Source: Parvibaculum indicum (GTDB lineage Bacteria > Pseudomonadota > Alphaproteobacteria > Parvibaculales > Parvibaculaceae). From it: DNA of 64,000 bases. The stretch covers positions 124,001 through 188,000 of the forward strand of contig NZ_JAASQO010000003.1 of NCBI RefSeq assembly GCF_011762095.1, read 5' to 3'. Positions 55,049 through 64,000 of this stretch are shown piece after piece. The notes below the pieces were generated by a model. That model did not search any database. It was not told the origin of the DNA and worked only from the letters and a program-made list of their open reading frames with translations. The translations under genes and the position numbers were made by a program. How positions within the stretch are numbered: the first letter of the stretch is position 1; each line of letters opens with the position of its first letter.

Positions 55049-55834
55049 ATGAACGCCGCACGCATTGGAGTTCTGGTTCTGGCGTTGGTCGCAGCGGGCA
55101 TTGCCGCTTTCCTGGCGCGCGGGCTTGTCTCGTCGGATGAGAGCAAGCAGGTCGCGCCCAAAGTCGTCGAGGCGCCGACCTCGGAAATTCTTGTCGCGTC
55201 CGACAACATCGAAACAGGCGGCCGCCTGACAGCCTCGAACATGAAGTGGCAGAAATGGCCTGACAGCGCGATGAACCCGGTTTTTATCACCAGGGAAAAA
55301 CGCTCGCAGGCGCTGCAGTCTCTGGACGGTGCTATTGCGCGACTGCCGATCGTCAAGGGTGAGCCGATTGTTCCCGACCGGCTGGTCTGGACGAAAGGCA
55401 AGGGCTTGATGTCCGCTCTGCTGCAGCCCGGTATGCGCGCGGTGGCAATCCGTATTTCGCCGGAAACGAGCGCTGGCGGATTCATCCTCCCCAATGACCG
55501 CGTCGATGTCGTTCTCACGGGCCGGTCTTCCGGCGGCAGCCGCAATGCCGTCACGGCTGAAACCATCATGCGCAATGTGCGCATTCTCGCCATCGACCAG
55601 CGCTTCAACGAAAAGGAAGGCGGGCAGGTCGCTATGGGTAAGACGGCGACGCTCGAACTGACGCCGGCACAGGCGGAATTGATCGCCATGGCCCAGGAAG
55701 AGGGAAAGCTGACGCTCTCGCTTCGTGGCATCGGCGACAAGGAAATCGCAGGCGGCGACGCGGCGGATGAAGTCGAAGGCTCGGTTGTCCACGTTGTTCG
55801 TTTCGGCCAGCCCCAAACCGTCCGCGTGAAGTGA
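55049..55834 (+). CDS. cpaB: Tad pilus assembly protein CpaB/RcpC
   Basis: 261 residues. N-terminal signal-anchor (MNAARIGVLVLALVAAGIAAFL), then an SAF domain (about residues 45-110, ILVASDNIETGGRLTASNM) and a RcpC-like domain. Required for outer-membrane assembly of the pilus in known Tad systems; thought to stabilise the secretin. Lies 37 bases after cpaA; its 3' end is close to the cpaC start. Confidence 0.92.
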   Translation: MNAARIGVLVLALVAAGIAAFLARGLVSSDESKQVAPKVVEAPTSEILVASDNIETGGRLTASNMKWQKWPDSAMNPVFITREKRSQALQSLDGAIARLPIVKGEPIVPDRLVWTKGKGLMSALLQPGMRAVAIRISPETSAGGFILPNDRVDVVLTGRSSGGSRNAVTAETIMRNVRILAIDQRFNEKEGGQVAMGKTATLELTPAQAELIAMAQEEGKLTLSLRGIGDKEIAGGDAADEVEGSVVHVVRFGQPQTVRVK

Positions 55835-55854
55835 CTGCCATGAGGAACGAAACC

Positions 55855-57312
55855 ATGACGGCAAAAGCACACTCCCTGAAAACGCGAAGCTGGCGCTGGC
55901 TGCGCACGGGCTTTCTTGTGCTTTGCGCCGCGGCGCTGTGTTGGGAACCGGCGACCCCGCTCTACGCGGCCGATGCCCGGCTGGTGAAAATCGACCAGGG
56001 CGGTACCGGTCAGGACTCGCGAGCGATCGTGCTGGGGCTCGACAAGGCCGCGATTGTGGAGCTGCCGGTGGCGGCGCGCGATGTGCTTGTCTCCAATCCG
56101 GAGATTGTCGACGCGGTGGTGCGCACAAACAAGCGTACCTATCTGATCGGACTCAAGGTCGGACAGACCAATGCCTTCTTTTTCGATGAGGACGGTCGCC
56201 AGATCCTCAATCTCGAAATTCGCGTGGAGCGCGACCTTGCGAGCTTGCGCGATGCTTTGAGCCATTACTTCCCCGACGCAAAGATCGATGTGCAGGCCAT
56301 GAACGACAACATCGTGTTGTCGGGCGTGGTGGCCAGCGCTTCCGCCGCCGACAAGGCCCGCACCTTTGCTGCGCGCTTCATCGGTGCGAAACCCGACGAC
56401 AACCGCATCGTCAACATGCTGTCGATTTCGGGCAAGGAGCAGGTGATGCTGAAGGTCACGGTCGCTGAAATGCAGCGCACCGCGATCAAGCAGCTCGGGA
56501 TCAATCTGTCCGGCCTGGGTAGCGTCGGCAATGTCGCGCTGGGCGCGGCGACCAACAACGCGCTGAGCTTGCAGGGGCAGGCTCTTGGCGGCCTGACCGG
56601 CGTGGCCAGTTACAATGAAAAGTTCCAGCTTGGCGGTGCGCTGCAGGCTCTGGAGCGAACCGGCCTGCTGCACACGCTGGCCGAACCGAACCTGACGGCC
56701 ATCTCCGGCGAAGCGGCAAGTTTCCTTGCGGGCGGCGAATTCCCGGTGCCGGTATCGCGCGACAATAACGGCAACATTCAGCTGCAGTACAAGCCGTTCG
56801 GTGTCGGGCTCAACTTCACGCCCGTGGTACTCAGCGATGGCCGGATAAGCCTGAAGATTTCGACGGAAGTGTCCGAACTGACCTCCGAGAACGCCTTTGT
56901 GTTGCAGGGAACCTCGTCGGACGGCGTGACCGTGCCCTCGCTCAAGGTACGCCGTGCGGAAACCACGCTCGAACTGCCGAGCGGCGGGTCCCTGGTCATG
57001 GCGGGCCTTCTGTCCGACCAGACCCGTCAGAACATCGACGGTGTACCCGGTGCGAAGGATCTGCCTGTTCTGGGCGCCTTGTTCCGCAGTCGCGATTATC
57101 AGAAGAACGAAACCGAACTCGTGGTCGTGGTCACGCCGTATCTTGTGGGCCCGACCGCGCGCAAGAACATCGCCCTCCCGACCGACGGCTATTCGCCGCC
57201 GAGCGACATGGACACCATCCTGATGGGCAAGCTCAACGCGACCTATGGACTGAAAGACAGCCAGCCCGCGGGCAAGACGCTCAAAGGTCCCGTCGGCTTC
57301 GTCGTGGAATGA
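55855..57312 (+). CDS. cpaC: Tad pilus outer-membrane secretin
   Basis: 485 residues from ATG 55855, chosen because GAGGA lies 8 bases upstream; GTG 55831 and ATG 55840 are alternatives. Signal peptide, N-terminal pilus domain (residues ~45-125, SNPEIVDAVVRTNKRTYLIG), BON-like region, then the secretin domain closing with VPSLKVRRAETTLELPSGGS. Forms the gated pore for the pilus. Confidence 0.94.
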   Translation: MTAKAHSLKTRSWRWLRTGFLVLCAAALCWEPATPLYAADARLVKIDQGGTGQDSRAIVLGLDKAAIVELPVAARDVLVSNPEIVDAVVRTNKRTYLIGLKVGQTNAFFFDEDGRQILNLEIRVERDLASLRDALSHYFPDAKIDVQAMNDNIVLSGVVASASAADKARTFAARFIGAKPDDNRIVNMLSISGKEQVMLKVTVAEMQRTAIKQLGINLSGLGSVGNVALGAATNNALSLQGQALGGLTGVASYNEKFQLGGALQALERTGLLHTLAEPNLTAISGEAASFLAGGEFPVPVSRDNNGNIQLQYKPFGVGLNFTPVVLSDGRISLKISTEVSELTSENAFVLQGTSSDGVTVPSLKVRRAETTLELPSGGSLVMAGLLSDQTRQNIDGVPGAKDLPVLGALFRSRDYQKNETELVVVVTPYLVGPTARKNIALPTDGYSPPSDMDTILMGKLNATYGLKDSQPAGKTLKGPVGFVVE

Positions 57313-57331
57313 TCAGGGAAAGGCATCGGAT

Positions 57332-58060
57332 ATGACTATGAACCGGAATATGCCGAGAACGACGGTGAAGGCCGCGATGCGGGCCGGATGGCGTCCGCTT
57401 TTTGCCGCCGCCGCGCTGCTGGCGCTGGCCGGGTGCGGCGGGTTCAATGGCCGCGAGGAGGCCTATTACACGCCTGAAAACATGCATCCCATCACCGTGT
57501 CGAAGGACGTCGCGACGCTGAAACTCGACGCGGCGATGGACCTCGGCTATTTGAACGATCGCCAGAAAATGCAGGTCGCCGCGTTTGCGCGCGCCTATAC
57601 CGAGCGTGGCCACGGCCCGATAGTGGTCTCCGTGCCCGACCGCAGTCTGAACAAGGGCGCCGCGTCCTATTTTCTGAACGACGTCAGCCGTGCCCTGGCG
57701 GATGAAGGTGTGACTGACGACCGGGTCGTCTACAAGCCTTACCAGGTTGCCGCGGACAAGACATCGGCTCCCGTTGTCATGACGTTCAATCGGTATGTGG
57801 CGCAGGCGAGCCCCTGCGGCGACTGGTCGATGAACTATTCCTACAATCCCAAGAATCTCAATCCGCCGAATTTCGGCTGTGCGACCCAGAACAATCTCGC
57901 TGCGGTGATTGCCGATCCGGCCGATCTGGTGCATCCGCGCACCATGGATCCGGCGGATGCGGAGCGCCGCAGCGTGGTGCTCGACAAGTACCGCAAGGGC
58001 GAATCGACCGCGGCGCAACGCGCCGACAGCGACTCGGCCTCGGTCAGCGAGGTGAAGTGA
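57332..58060 (+). CDS. cpaD: Tad pilus lipoprotein CpaD
   Basis: 242 residues. Signal peptide with lipobox (LALAGC), so lipidated. Contains LGYLNDRQKMQVAAFARAYTERGHGPIVVSVP, as in CpaD. Assists secretin CpaC assembly in the outer membrane. Stop overlaps the cpaE start (ATGA at 58060). Confidence 0.93.
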   Translation: MTMNRNMPRTTVKAAMRAGWRPLFAAAALLALAGCGGFNGREEAYYTPENMHPITVSKDVATLKLDAAMDLGYLNDRQKMQVAAFARAYTERGHGPIVVSVPDRSLNKGAASYFLNDVSRALADEGVTDDRVVYKPYQVAADKTSAPVVMTFNRYVAQASPCGDWSMNYSYNPKNLNPPNFGCATQNNLAAVIADPADLVHPRTMDPADAERRSVVLDKYRKGESTAAQRADSDSASVSEVK

Positions 58061-59415
58061 TGAGCGACGTAGCCTATAACGACGATATGGACACCGAGGC
58101 CCCGCCGGTCGCGACGGAAGATCCCGCGCCCCCGCCGCGTGCCGAGGATGAGCCGCGCGGCACTCAGCCTGCAAACGACCAGAATGCGGGCGAGGGAGGG
58201 CTGGCACCCGTCATGAAGCCGGTGCCGCGGATCACCATTCACGCGTTCTGCGAGTTTCCCGAAAGCGGCAGCACCATCCAGCGCGCCGGCGAAGACCGTC
58301 GCCTGGCCAAGGCGCATCTGACGGTTCATATGGGCGGTGTCGCTGCCGCGGTCGAGCAGTATCAGACCACATCCACGCCCAATCTGATCATCGTCGAAAC
58401 CTCTGCGTCCGGAAACGAACTCTTCGGCCAGCTCGGCGCCCTCGCGGAAGTATGCGACGCGGGCACGAAAGTGATCGTCGTCGGTCACCTGAACGATGTT
58501 TCCCTCTATCGCGAGATGATCCGCCAGGGCGTGAACGAATATCTCGTTGCCCCGTTGAAACCGCTTGCCGTGATCGAGGCCGTCTCGCGCCTCTATATCG
58601 ATCCCGATGCTCCCCCGATCGGGCGGACTATCGCCTTCATGGGCGCCAAGGGCGGCGTCGGCTCAAGCACCCTTGCGCATAATATCGGCTGGTCGATCGC
58701 GGCGGGTTTCAATGAAGACGTCGTGATTGCCGATCTGGACCTTCCCTTCGGCACCGCGGGCCTCGACTTCAATCAGGATCCCGCCCAGGGCATCGCCGAC
58801 GCGTTGACCGCGCCGGAGCGCCTCGATGACGTGCTGCTCGACCGTTTGCTCGTCAAATGCACGGACAGGCTGAGCCTGTTCGCGGCCCCGGCGGTTCTTG
58901 ACCGAGAATATGAGGTCGATACGGAATCCTGCGAAAGCGTGATCGAAATCGTTCGCGCGGGCGTCCCTTGCGTGATCGTCGATCTGCCGCATATCTGGTC
59001 GCCCTGGACGAAGAAGGCGCTTCTGGCCGCCGATGAGGTGGTCATTACGGCGATGCCGGACCTTGCCAGCCTGCGGAACACGAAGAACCTGGTAGACCTG
59101 ATCCGGCAGGCCCGTCCCAATGATGCGCCGCCTCACCTCGTTCTGAACCAGGTCGGCGTTCCCAAGCGGCCGGAAATACCGGCAAAGGATTTCGCTGAAG
59201 CGATCGGAATGGACCCCGCACTGGTGATCCCGTTCAACCCGGGTCTTTTCGGCACGGCCGCCAATAATGGCCAGATGCTGGAAGAGCTCGAACCGAAGGG
59301 CAAGACCTCGGACAATTTGCGCGATCTCGCACAGATGCTTTGCGGGCGTGAAGCGAGTGCCGGGAAGGCGCGTAAATCGTTCTCGCTCAAGAAACTGTTC
59401 AGCCGAAAAGCCTGA
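58060..59415 (+). CDS. cpaE: Tad pilus assembly ATPase/localisation protein CpaE
   Basis: 451 residues from ATG 58060. A receiver-like N-terminal part (about 50-190) is followed by a MinD/ParA-type ATPase with deviant Walker A MGAKGGVGSSTLAHN and Walker D-like DLDLPFGTAG. Localises the pilus machinery at the pole in Caulobacter; the location in this host is unknown. Confidence 0.93.
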   Translation: MSDVAYNDDMDTEAPPVATEDPAPPPRAEDEPRGTQPANDQNAGEGGLAPVMKPVPRITIHAFCEFPESGSTIQRAGEDRRLAKAHLTVHMGGVAAAVEQYQTTSTPNLIIVETSASGNELFGQLGALAEVCDAGTKVIVVGHLNDVSLYREMIRQGVNEYLVAPLKPLAVIEAVSRLYIDPDAPPIGRTIAFMGAKGGVGSSTLAHNIGWSIAAGFNEDVVIADLDLPFGTAGLDFNQDPAQGIADALTAPERLDDVLLDRLLVKCTDRLSLFAAPAVLDREYEVDTESCESVIEIVRAGVPCVIVDLPHIWSPWTKKALLAADEVVITAMPDLASLRNTKNLVDLIRQARPNDAPPHLVLNQVGVPKRPEIPAKDFAEAIGMDPALVIPFNPGLFGTAANNGQMLEELEPKGKTSDNLRDLAQMLCGREASAGKARKSFSLKKLFSRKA

Positions 59416-59432
59416 ACCGGAGGTAGTGGAAA

Positions 59433-60899
59433 GTGTTTGGACGCCGGAACGAAGGACAAGCTGTTGCGCCCCGCAAGCCCGCGGCGCCGTCCCGCCCCGA
59501 GCCTCAGTCCGGTGGGCAGAAGTCCGGCGGGCAGAAGACCGGTGCGCCGAAAGCGCCGCCGCCCAAGCCCGCGCCGGCGCAACCGACGCCCGCTGCGCGA
59601 CCGAGCGCGGCCGTGGATGAGCGTTCCGAGAACTACTATCAGATCAAGACCACGATCTTTAACGCGCTGATCGATACGATCGACCTGACGCAGCTCGCCC
59701 AGCTCGATACGGAAAGCGCGCGCGAGGAAATTCGCGACATCGTGAACGAGATTCTGTCGATCAAGAATGTCGTGATGTCGATTTCCGAGCAGGAGGCGCT
59801 GCTCCAGGATATCTGCAACGACGTGCTGGGCTATGGCCCGCTGGAACCGTTGCTGGCCCGCGACGATATTGCCGACATCATGGTGAATGGCTGCGAACGC
59901 ACCTTCATCGAAGTGAACGGCAAGACCGAAGTGACGGGCGTTCGCTTCCGCGACAACAGTCAGCTCATGAATATCTGTCAGCGTATCGTGAGCCAGGTCG
60001 GCCGCCGTGTCGATGAATCGAGCCCGATATGCGACGCGCGCCTGCCGGACGGCTCTCGTGTGAACGTGATCGTTCCGCCTCTCGCCATCGACGGCCCCGC
60101 GCTCACCATTCGTAAGTTCCGCCGCGACAAGCTCAAGATGCAGGATCTGGTGGAGTATGCCTCCATCTCTCCGGAAGGCGCAGAGGTTCTGGGCATTATC
60201 GGCAAGGTCCGGTGCAACGTCCTGATCTCCGGCGGTACGGGGTCCGGTAAAACGACGCTCCTGAACTGTCTCACCGCCTTCATCGAGCATGACGAGCGCG
60301 TGATCACCTGCGAAGACGCCGCCGAACTTCAGCTCCAGCAGCCGCATGTGGTGCGTCTGGAAACGCGCCCGCCCAATCTTGAGGGACAAGGGCAGGTGAC
60401 GATGACCGAACTCGTTCGCAACTGTCTGCGTATGCGTCCCGAACGCATCATCGTGGGTGAGGTGCGTGGACCGGAAGCCTTCGACCTTTTGCAGGCCATG
60501 AACACCGGTCATGACGGTTCCATGGGTACGCTCCATGCGAACAGTCCGCGTGAAGCCTTGTCGCGTCTGGAAAGCATGATCACGATGGGTGGCTACAACC
60601 TGCCCTCGAAAACCATCCGTGAAATGATCGTCGGGTCGATCGACGTGATCATTCAGGCCGCGCGCCTGCGAGACGGTTCCCGCCGGATCACGCATATCAC
60701 CGAAGTGCTGGGCACCGAAGGCGATGTGGTGATCACTCAGGATCTCTTTGTCTACGACATGGAGGGGGAAGACGAACACGGCCGCATCCTCGGCAAGCAC
60801 AAATCGACGGGCATCGCCCGTCCCGCTTTCTGGGACAGGGCGCGCTATTACAACCAGCACCAGAATCTCGCTGCGGCACTCGACCGCGCGCAGGACTGA
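59433..60899 (+). CDS. cpaF: Tad pilus secretion ATPase CpaF
   Basis: 488 residues from GTG 59433, with GGAGG nearby. Pro-rich N-terminal region (about 10-65), then the secretion ATPase core: Walker [15 protein letters not shown], Walker B-like [13 protein letters not shown], His-box region. Hexameric motor for pilus extension and retraction. Confidence 0.96.
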   Translation: MFGRRNEGQAVAPRKPAAPSRPEPQSGGQKSGGQKTGAPKAPPPKPAPAQPTPAARPSAAVDERSENYYQIKTTIFNALIDTIDLTQLAQLDTESAREEIRDIVNEILSIKNVVMSISEQEALLQDICNDVLGYGPLEPLLARDDIADIMVNGCERTFIEVNGKTEVTGVRFRDNSQLMNICQRIVSQVGRRVDESSPICDARLPDGSRVNVIVPPLAIDGPALTIRKFRRDKLKMQDLVEYASISPEGAEVLGIIGKVRCNVLISGGTGSGKTTLLNCLTAFIEHDERVITCEDAAELQLQQPHVVRLETRPPNLEGQGQVTMTELVRNCLRMRPERIIVGEVRGPEAFDLLQAMNTGHDGSMGTLHANSPREALSRLESMITMGGYNLPSKTIREMIVGSIDVIIQAARLRDGSRRITHITEVLGTEGDVVITQDLFVYDMEGEDEHGRILGKHKSTGIARPAFWDRARYYNQHQNLAAALDRAQD

Positions 60900-60916
60900 A
60901 CGGAAACGATAGCCGG

Positions 60917-61903
60917 ATGGATCAGGCCACGTTCATCATCATTGCGATTTCGTTCCTCGTTGCCGTGGGCATCGGGGGCGTCGGCCTGGTTTTTGTCGGT
61001 GGACAGAATTCCACACAAAAGCGCGTTGCGCGCGTGGCCGGGCCCGGTCGTGCGAAAAACGTCCGGGGAGACAGCGAAGTCGACAGCGGCGAAAAACGCC
61101 GCAAGCAGATGCAGGAGACGCTCAAGGGCCTGGAAGAGCAGCAGAAGAAACACAACAAGAAGCTCTCTCTGGCCATGCGTCTGGAACGGGCCGGCCTCAA
61201 GATCGATACGCGCTCGTTCCACATGTTGAGCGCGATCGTGGGGCTTATAGTGGCGGCGATTCTTCTCCTGACGGGATTTTCCACCCTTGTCGCCATGCTG
61301 GGCGGTTTCGCGTCCGCTTTCGGTGTGCCCCGCTGGATCCTGAAATTTCTCATCAACCGGCGCCAGAAAGATTTCGGCGAGGAGTTCGCCAATTCCATCG
61401 ACGTCATCGTGCGCGGTGTGAAGGCGGGCCTGCCGATCAACGACTGCCTGAAGATCATCGCCAATGAAGCGCCCGATCCTGTGGGACAGGAATTCCGCGA
61501 CCTCGTGGAAGGGCAGCGCGTCGGCGTTTCGATGGAACAGGGGCTGTTGCGCATGTATGAGCGCATGCCGCTGGCCGAAGTGAACTTCTTCATGATCGTC
61601 CTGAATATTCAGCAGAAGACGGGCGGCAATCTTTCCGAAGCGCTGGGCAACCTTTCCCGCGTGCTGCGTGATCGCAAAAAGATGCGCGGCAAGATCAAGG
61701 CGATGTCCCAGGAAGCGAAAGCCTCCGCGGCTATTATCGGCTCGCTCCCGCCGGGAGTCATGGGGCTTATCACCCTTACCTCGCCCGGTTACATGGATCT
61801 CCTCTTCTCCACCACCTTGGGCAATGTCCTGATTATCGGCGGCGCCTGCTGGATGTTGTGCGGTGTGCTGGTGATGAAGAAGATGATCGACTTCAAGTTC
61901 TAG
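60917..61903 (+). CDS. tadB: Tad pilus inner-membrane platform protein TadB
   Basis: 328 residues, 17 bases after cpaF. N-terminal helix (IIIAISFLVAVGIGGVGLVF), a cytoplasmic lysine-rich region, then the type II secretion F domain with helices. Forms the platform with TadC around CpaF. Confidence 0.93.
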   Translation: MDQATFIIIAISFLVAVGIGGVGLVFVGGQNSTQKRVARVAGPGRAKNVRGDSEVDSGEKRRKQMQETLKGLEEQQKKHNKKLSLAMRLERAGLKIDTRSFHMLSAIVGLIVAAILLLTGFSTLVAMLGGFASAFGVPRWILKFLINRRQKDFGEEFANSIDVIVRGVKAGLPINDCLKIIANEAPDPVGQEFRDLVEGQRVGVSMEQGLLRMYERMPLAEVNFFMIVLNIQQKTGGNLSEALGNLSRVLRDRKKMRGKIKAMSQEAKASAAIIGSLPPGVMGLITLTSPGYMDLLFSTTLGNVLIIGGACWMLCGVLVMKKMIDFKF

Positions 61904-61911
61904 GACGCACA

Positions 61912-62883
61912 ATGCTGCAGACCTTCGATGCTCTGTTGACGCTTGAAAACGTGGTTATGCTGCTGACCGCGATGGCCGCCTTTGCAACCATCGTGACGCT
62001 GGCCTTGCCGCTTTTCGATCAGGACAAGCTCGATACGCGCATGAAGGCGGTGGCGAGCGAGCGCGAGGCGATGCGCGCCCGCGCGCGTGAACAGCTGGCC
62101 AATGAACGGACCAGGTTGCGCAGCACCCCCAAGGGGCTGATCAAGCAGGTCGTCGACCAGTTCGGTCAAGGCGGCAATCTGCTTGAAAACCAGGCGCTCA
62201 AGGACAAGTTGCGCCAGGCGGGGTTTCGCGGCACAGCACCGCTCTACACCTTTGCTTTCTTCCGCTTCGTGATGCCGCTCATTCTTTTCGTCGTCACGCT
62301 GTTCTATCTGGGCGTGGTCGACGATTTCGGCCTGAGCCCGGTCGCGCGCCTCGCGGCCGCCGCGGCCGCGGCCTTTATCGGTTTCTATCTGCCCAACCTC
62401 TTCGTGGAAAACGTCATTGCGCGCCGGCAGGAGTCGATCCGCAAGGCCTTCCCCGATGCGCTCGACCTTCTGCTGATTTGTGTGGAATCCGGCATGTCGA
62501 TCGAAGCGGCCTTCCAGAAGGTCGCGAGCGAAATCGGCATTCAGTCGGTGGAACTCGCGGAGGAACTGACGCTCACGACGGCCGAGCTGTCTTATCTGCA
62601 GGACCGACGTCAGGCCTATGAAAATCTGGCGGCGCGTACCGGGCTGCCGGGGGTAAAGGCCGTGGTGACGAGCCTTGTGCAGGCGGAACGCTACGGTACG
62701 CCGCTGGGGACGGCGCTGCGCGTGATGGCACAGGAAAATCGCGACATGCGTATGTCCGAAGCCGAGAAGAAGGCCGCCGGGCTGCCGCCCAAGCTCACCG
62801 TGCCGATGATCCTGTTCTTTCTCCCGGTACTCTTCGTCGTCATTCTGGGCCCGGCCATCATTCAGGTTATGGATATCCAGTAG
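61912..62883 (+). CDS. tadC: Tad pilus inner-membrane platform protein TadC
   Basis: 323 residues from ATG 61912, 8 bases after tadB. The first ~30 residues and segments near 115-180 are hydrophobic, and the F domain is LRQAGFRGTAPL ... CVESGMSIEAAFQKVASEIG. Partner of TadB. A terminator follows. Confidence 0.93.
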   Translation: MLQTFDALLTLENVVMLLTAMAAFATIVTLALPLFDQDKLDTRMKAVASEREAMRARAREQLANERTRLRSTPKGLIKQVVDQFGQGGNLLENQALKDKLRQAGFRGTAPLYTFAFFRFVMPLILFVVTLFYLGVVDDFGLSPVARLAAAAAAAFIGFYLPNLFVENVIARRQESIRKAFPDALDLLLICVESGMSIEAAFQKVASEIGIQSVELAEELTLTTAELSYLQDRRQAYENLAARTGLPGVKAVVTSLVQAERYGTPLGTALRVMAQENRDMRMSEAEKKAAGLPPKLTVPMILFFLPVLFVVILGPAIIQVMDIQ

Positions 62884-62906
62884 AAAGACCGAGAGGGACG
62901 GACACG

Positions 62907-62945
62907 AAAAAGGGCGCTTCCGGTCAATCCGAAGCGCCCTTTTTG
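62907..62945. terminator. Bidirectional rho-independent terminator after tadC
   Basis: AGGGCGCTT pairs with AAGCGCCCT (62911-62919 with 62932-62940), plus an inner CGG/CCG pair (62921-62923 with 62929-62931) offset by one bulged C. A-run on the left and T-run on the right, between tadC and the convergent tadD. Confidence 0.9.
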
Positions 62946-62967
62946 TCGACCGGGAAGATCCGACCCC

Positions 62968-63918
62968 TCAGGAAGAGGGAATGCCGGTCCGAGGGTTGCT
63001 GCCATTGCCGTCCAGCGTCTTCAGCTTTTCCCATAGGGCCGGCTGGCTCAGCATGGATTTCAGATAGGAGATGTTGTTTTCCGCGATATTGGGCGGCAGG
63101 TCTGCGCGGGCAAGACGGCGCGCCTCCTCGAAATGCCCCTGGAGCCCCAGAACCACGGCAAGGTTCTGCCGGGCGGAGGCGCCTGCATTGGGATTGGCGA
63201 CCGCCTGGCGCAGGACCTCCTCCGCCTTGTCGAGATCGCCTTCCAGCGCATAGGAAAGCCCCATATTGGTGAGCACGGACGGCTCGCCCGGCGCCAGCTC
63301 CAGTGCCTTGTGATATTCGCCACGCGCTTCGGCGTAGCGCCCCATCTGATCGTAGGCGACGCCGATGGCGGAAGGCAGTCTCCAGTCCCTGGAAGATTTT
63401 CCAAACGCCGCCTGCAGCATGGAAACGCCCTGATCGACGCGGCCGCTGGCCACCAGCACCTTGCCATACTCCCCGAGCACCGCCGGATTGTCCTTGTGCA
63501 GGAGCTGGATGCGCTGCATCACCGTCCCCGCCTGATCGTAGGACCCGATATGGCGAAGCGCGCTCGAATACTGGACGGCGATCTCCGCATTGTCCTGATG
63601 GCGGTCATGCAGGTAACTCCAGCACGTAGCCGCGGTCACATAATCCTTGGTCTTCAGCGCTTTGAGCGCGGCGGCGCGCAGCTCCTCGTCGCTTTGTCTG
63701 GTCCGGGCCGGTGCCTGGCTCTCGGTGCCCGCTCTGGCCGCCGTCGCTTCCGGCGCGGCGGTGCCGCTTCCCGTCGAGGCGCAACCGCCAAGCGCGAGCA
63801 TCGAACAGACGGTCGCCATCGCCAGATAGGACACACGGCGTTCCGACCGGCGCCCTGACCGACGCTGCGTCCGGTCTGCCGGATTAGTATGGAAATCCTG
63901 GATAAGCGGCTTGGTCAT
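62968..63918 (-). CDS. tadD: TadD-like TPR lipoprotein
   Basis: 316 residues. Arg-rich start, hydrophobic segment and lipobox (LALGGC) predict a lipoprotein. The rest is TPR repeats (GRYAEARGEYHKALELAPGEPSVLTNMGLSYALEGDLDKAEEV). Matches TadD, which is needed for secretin multimerisation or localisation in Tad systems. Transcribed opposite to the flp-tadC operon. Confidence 0.88.
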   Translation of the reverse strand: MTKPLIQDFHTNPADRTQRRSGRRSERRVSYLAMATVCSMLALGGCASTGSGTAAPEATAARAGTESQAPARTRQSDEELRAAALKALKTKDYVTAATCWSYLHDRHQDNAEIAVQYSSALRHIGSYDQAGTVMQRIQLLHKDNPAVLGEYGKVLVASGRVDQGVSMLQAAFGKSSRDWRLPSAIGVAYDQMGRYAEARGEYHKALELAPGEPSVLTNMGLSYALEGDLDKAEEVLRQAVANPNAGASARQNLAVVLGLQGHFEEARRLARADLPPNIAENNISYLKSMLSQPALWEKLKTLDGNGSNPRTGIPSS

Positions 63919-64000
63919 CGCTTCATATCCCGCAATGATGGTGGCAAGCCAAAAGGCGCGGCAGCGCCCACCCGGCTCTGCAAATCTGATCTTCGGCTAC

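Overview
The window is high-GC, gene-dense DNA from an alphaproteobacterium. Three things point there: the order rnd - lptC - lptA - lptB - rpoN - hpf - ptsN, an Hsp20 gene paired with a DUF1150 gene, and a Caulobacter/Agrobacterium-type flp-cpaABCDEF-tadBC pilus operon. I cannot name the genus from sequence alone. The aerobic accessory genes (LLM flavin oxidoreductase, PhyH dioxygenase, Fe-type alcohol dehydrogenase, enoyl-CoA hydratase) would suit an environmental heterotroph such as a Parvibaculum-like or other Hyphomicrobiales-like organism, but that is a guess.

Layout. 0-5.2 kb: 3' part of a very large autotransporter (5' end outside the window). 5.1-12.4 kb: two paralogous tandem GNAT-like proteins flanking a membrane protein and an RND efflux pump with its adaptor. 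12.4-14.5 kb: Fe superoxide dismutase, a small heat-shock protein with a candidate ROSE thermometer, and DUF1150. 14.5-20.8 kb (minus strand): ptsN, hpf, rpoN, lptB, lptA, lptC, rnd, then tRNA-Leu(CAG). 21-29 kb: housekeeping and accessory genes (NDUFA9-like, CueR, GST, queG, a TPR protein, SDR, hydrolase, glycosyltransferase). 29.2-29.8 kb: infC, almost certainly starting at an AUA codon. 29.8-39.4 kb: GDPD, two small paralogous proteins of unknown family, a group of catabolic-looking oxidoreductases, a hybrid-lacking histidine kinase, an MgtE-like transporter and a ccdAB toxin-antitoxin pair with a three-palindrome operator. 39.6-44.1 kb: rpmI-rplT-pheS-pheT, with a hairpin-rich repeat between pheS and pheT. 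44.1-49.3 kb: hydrolase lacking the nucleophile serine, enoyl-CoA hydratase, acid phosphatase, lepA, and tRNA-Ser(GGA). 49.4-63.9 kb: a complete-looking Tad (tight adherence) pilus region.

How the genes work together. The Tad region encodes pilin (flp), prepilin peptidase (cpaA), periplasmic and outer-membrane parts (cpaB, secretin cpaC, lipoprotein cpaD, a stand-alone secretin N-domain protein, TPR lipoprotein tadD), the ATPases (cpaE, cpaF), inner-membrane platform (tadB, tadC), three minor pseudopilins (two TadE-like, one vWA TadG-like) and a Crp/Fnr-type regulator embedded in it. Together with the autotransporter it gives the cell an adhesion-oriented surface. The lpt genes export LPS, and rpoN-hpf-ptsN link nitrogen-related sigma-54 control with ribosome hibernation and the nitrogen PTS.

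I did not find a CRISPR array, prophage, insertion sequence or a clear new multi-gene defence system. The most interesting less-described items are the four-module tandem GNAT-like family, the small YDSQ-motif protein pair, the Ser-to-Ala alpha/beta hydrolase, and several regulatory RNA/DNA elements (ROSE-like thermometer, infC AUA start, ccd operator with 13-bp phasing, and inverted repeats upstream of the PhyH gene, in the TadE/TadG divergent region and upstream of the Crp-like regulator).
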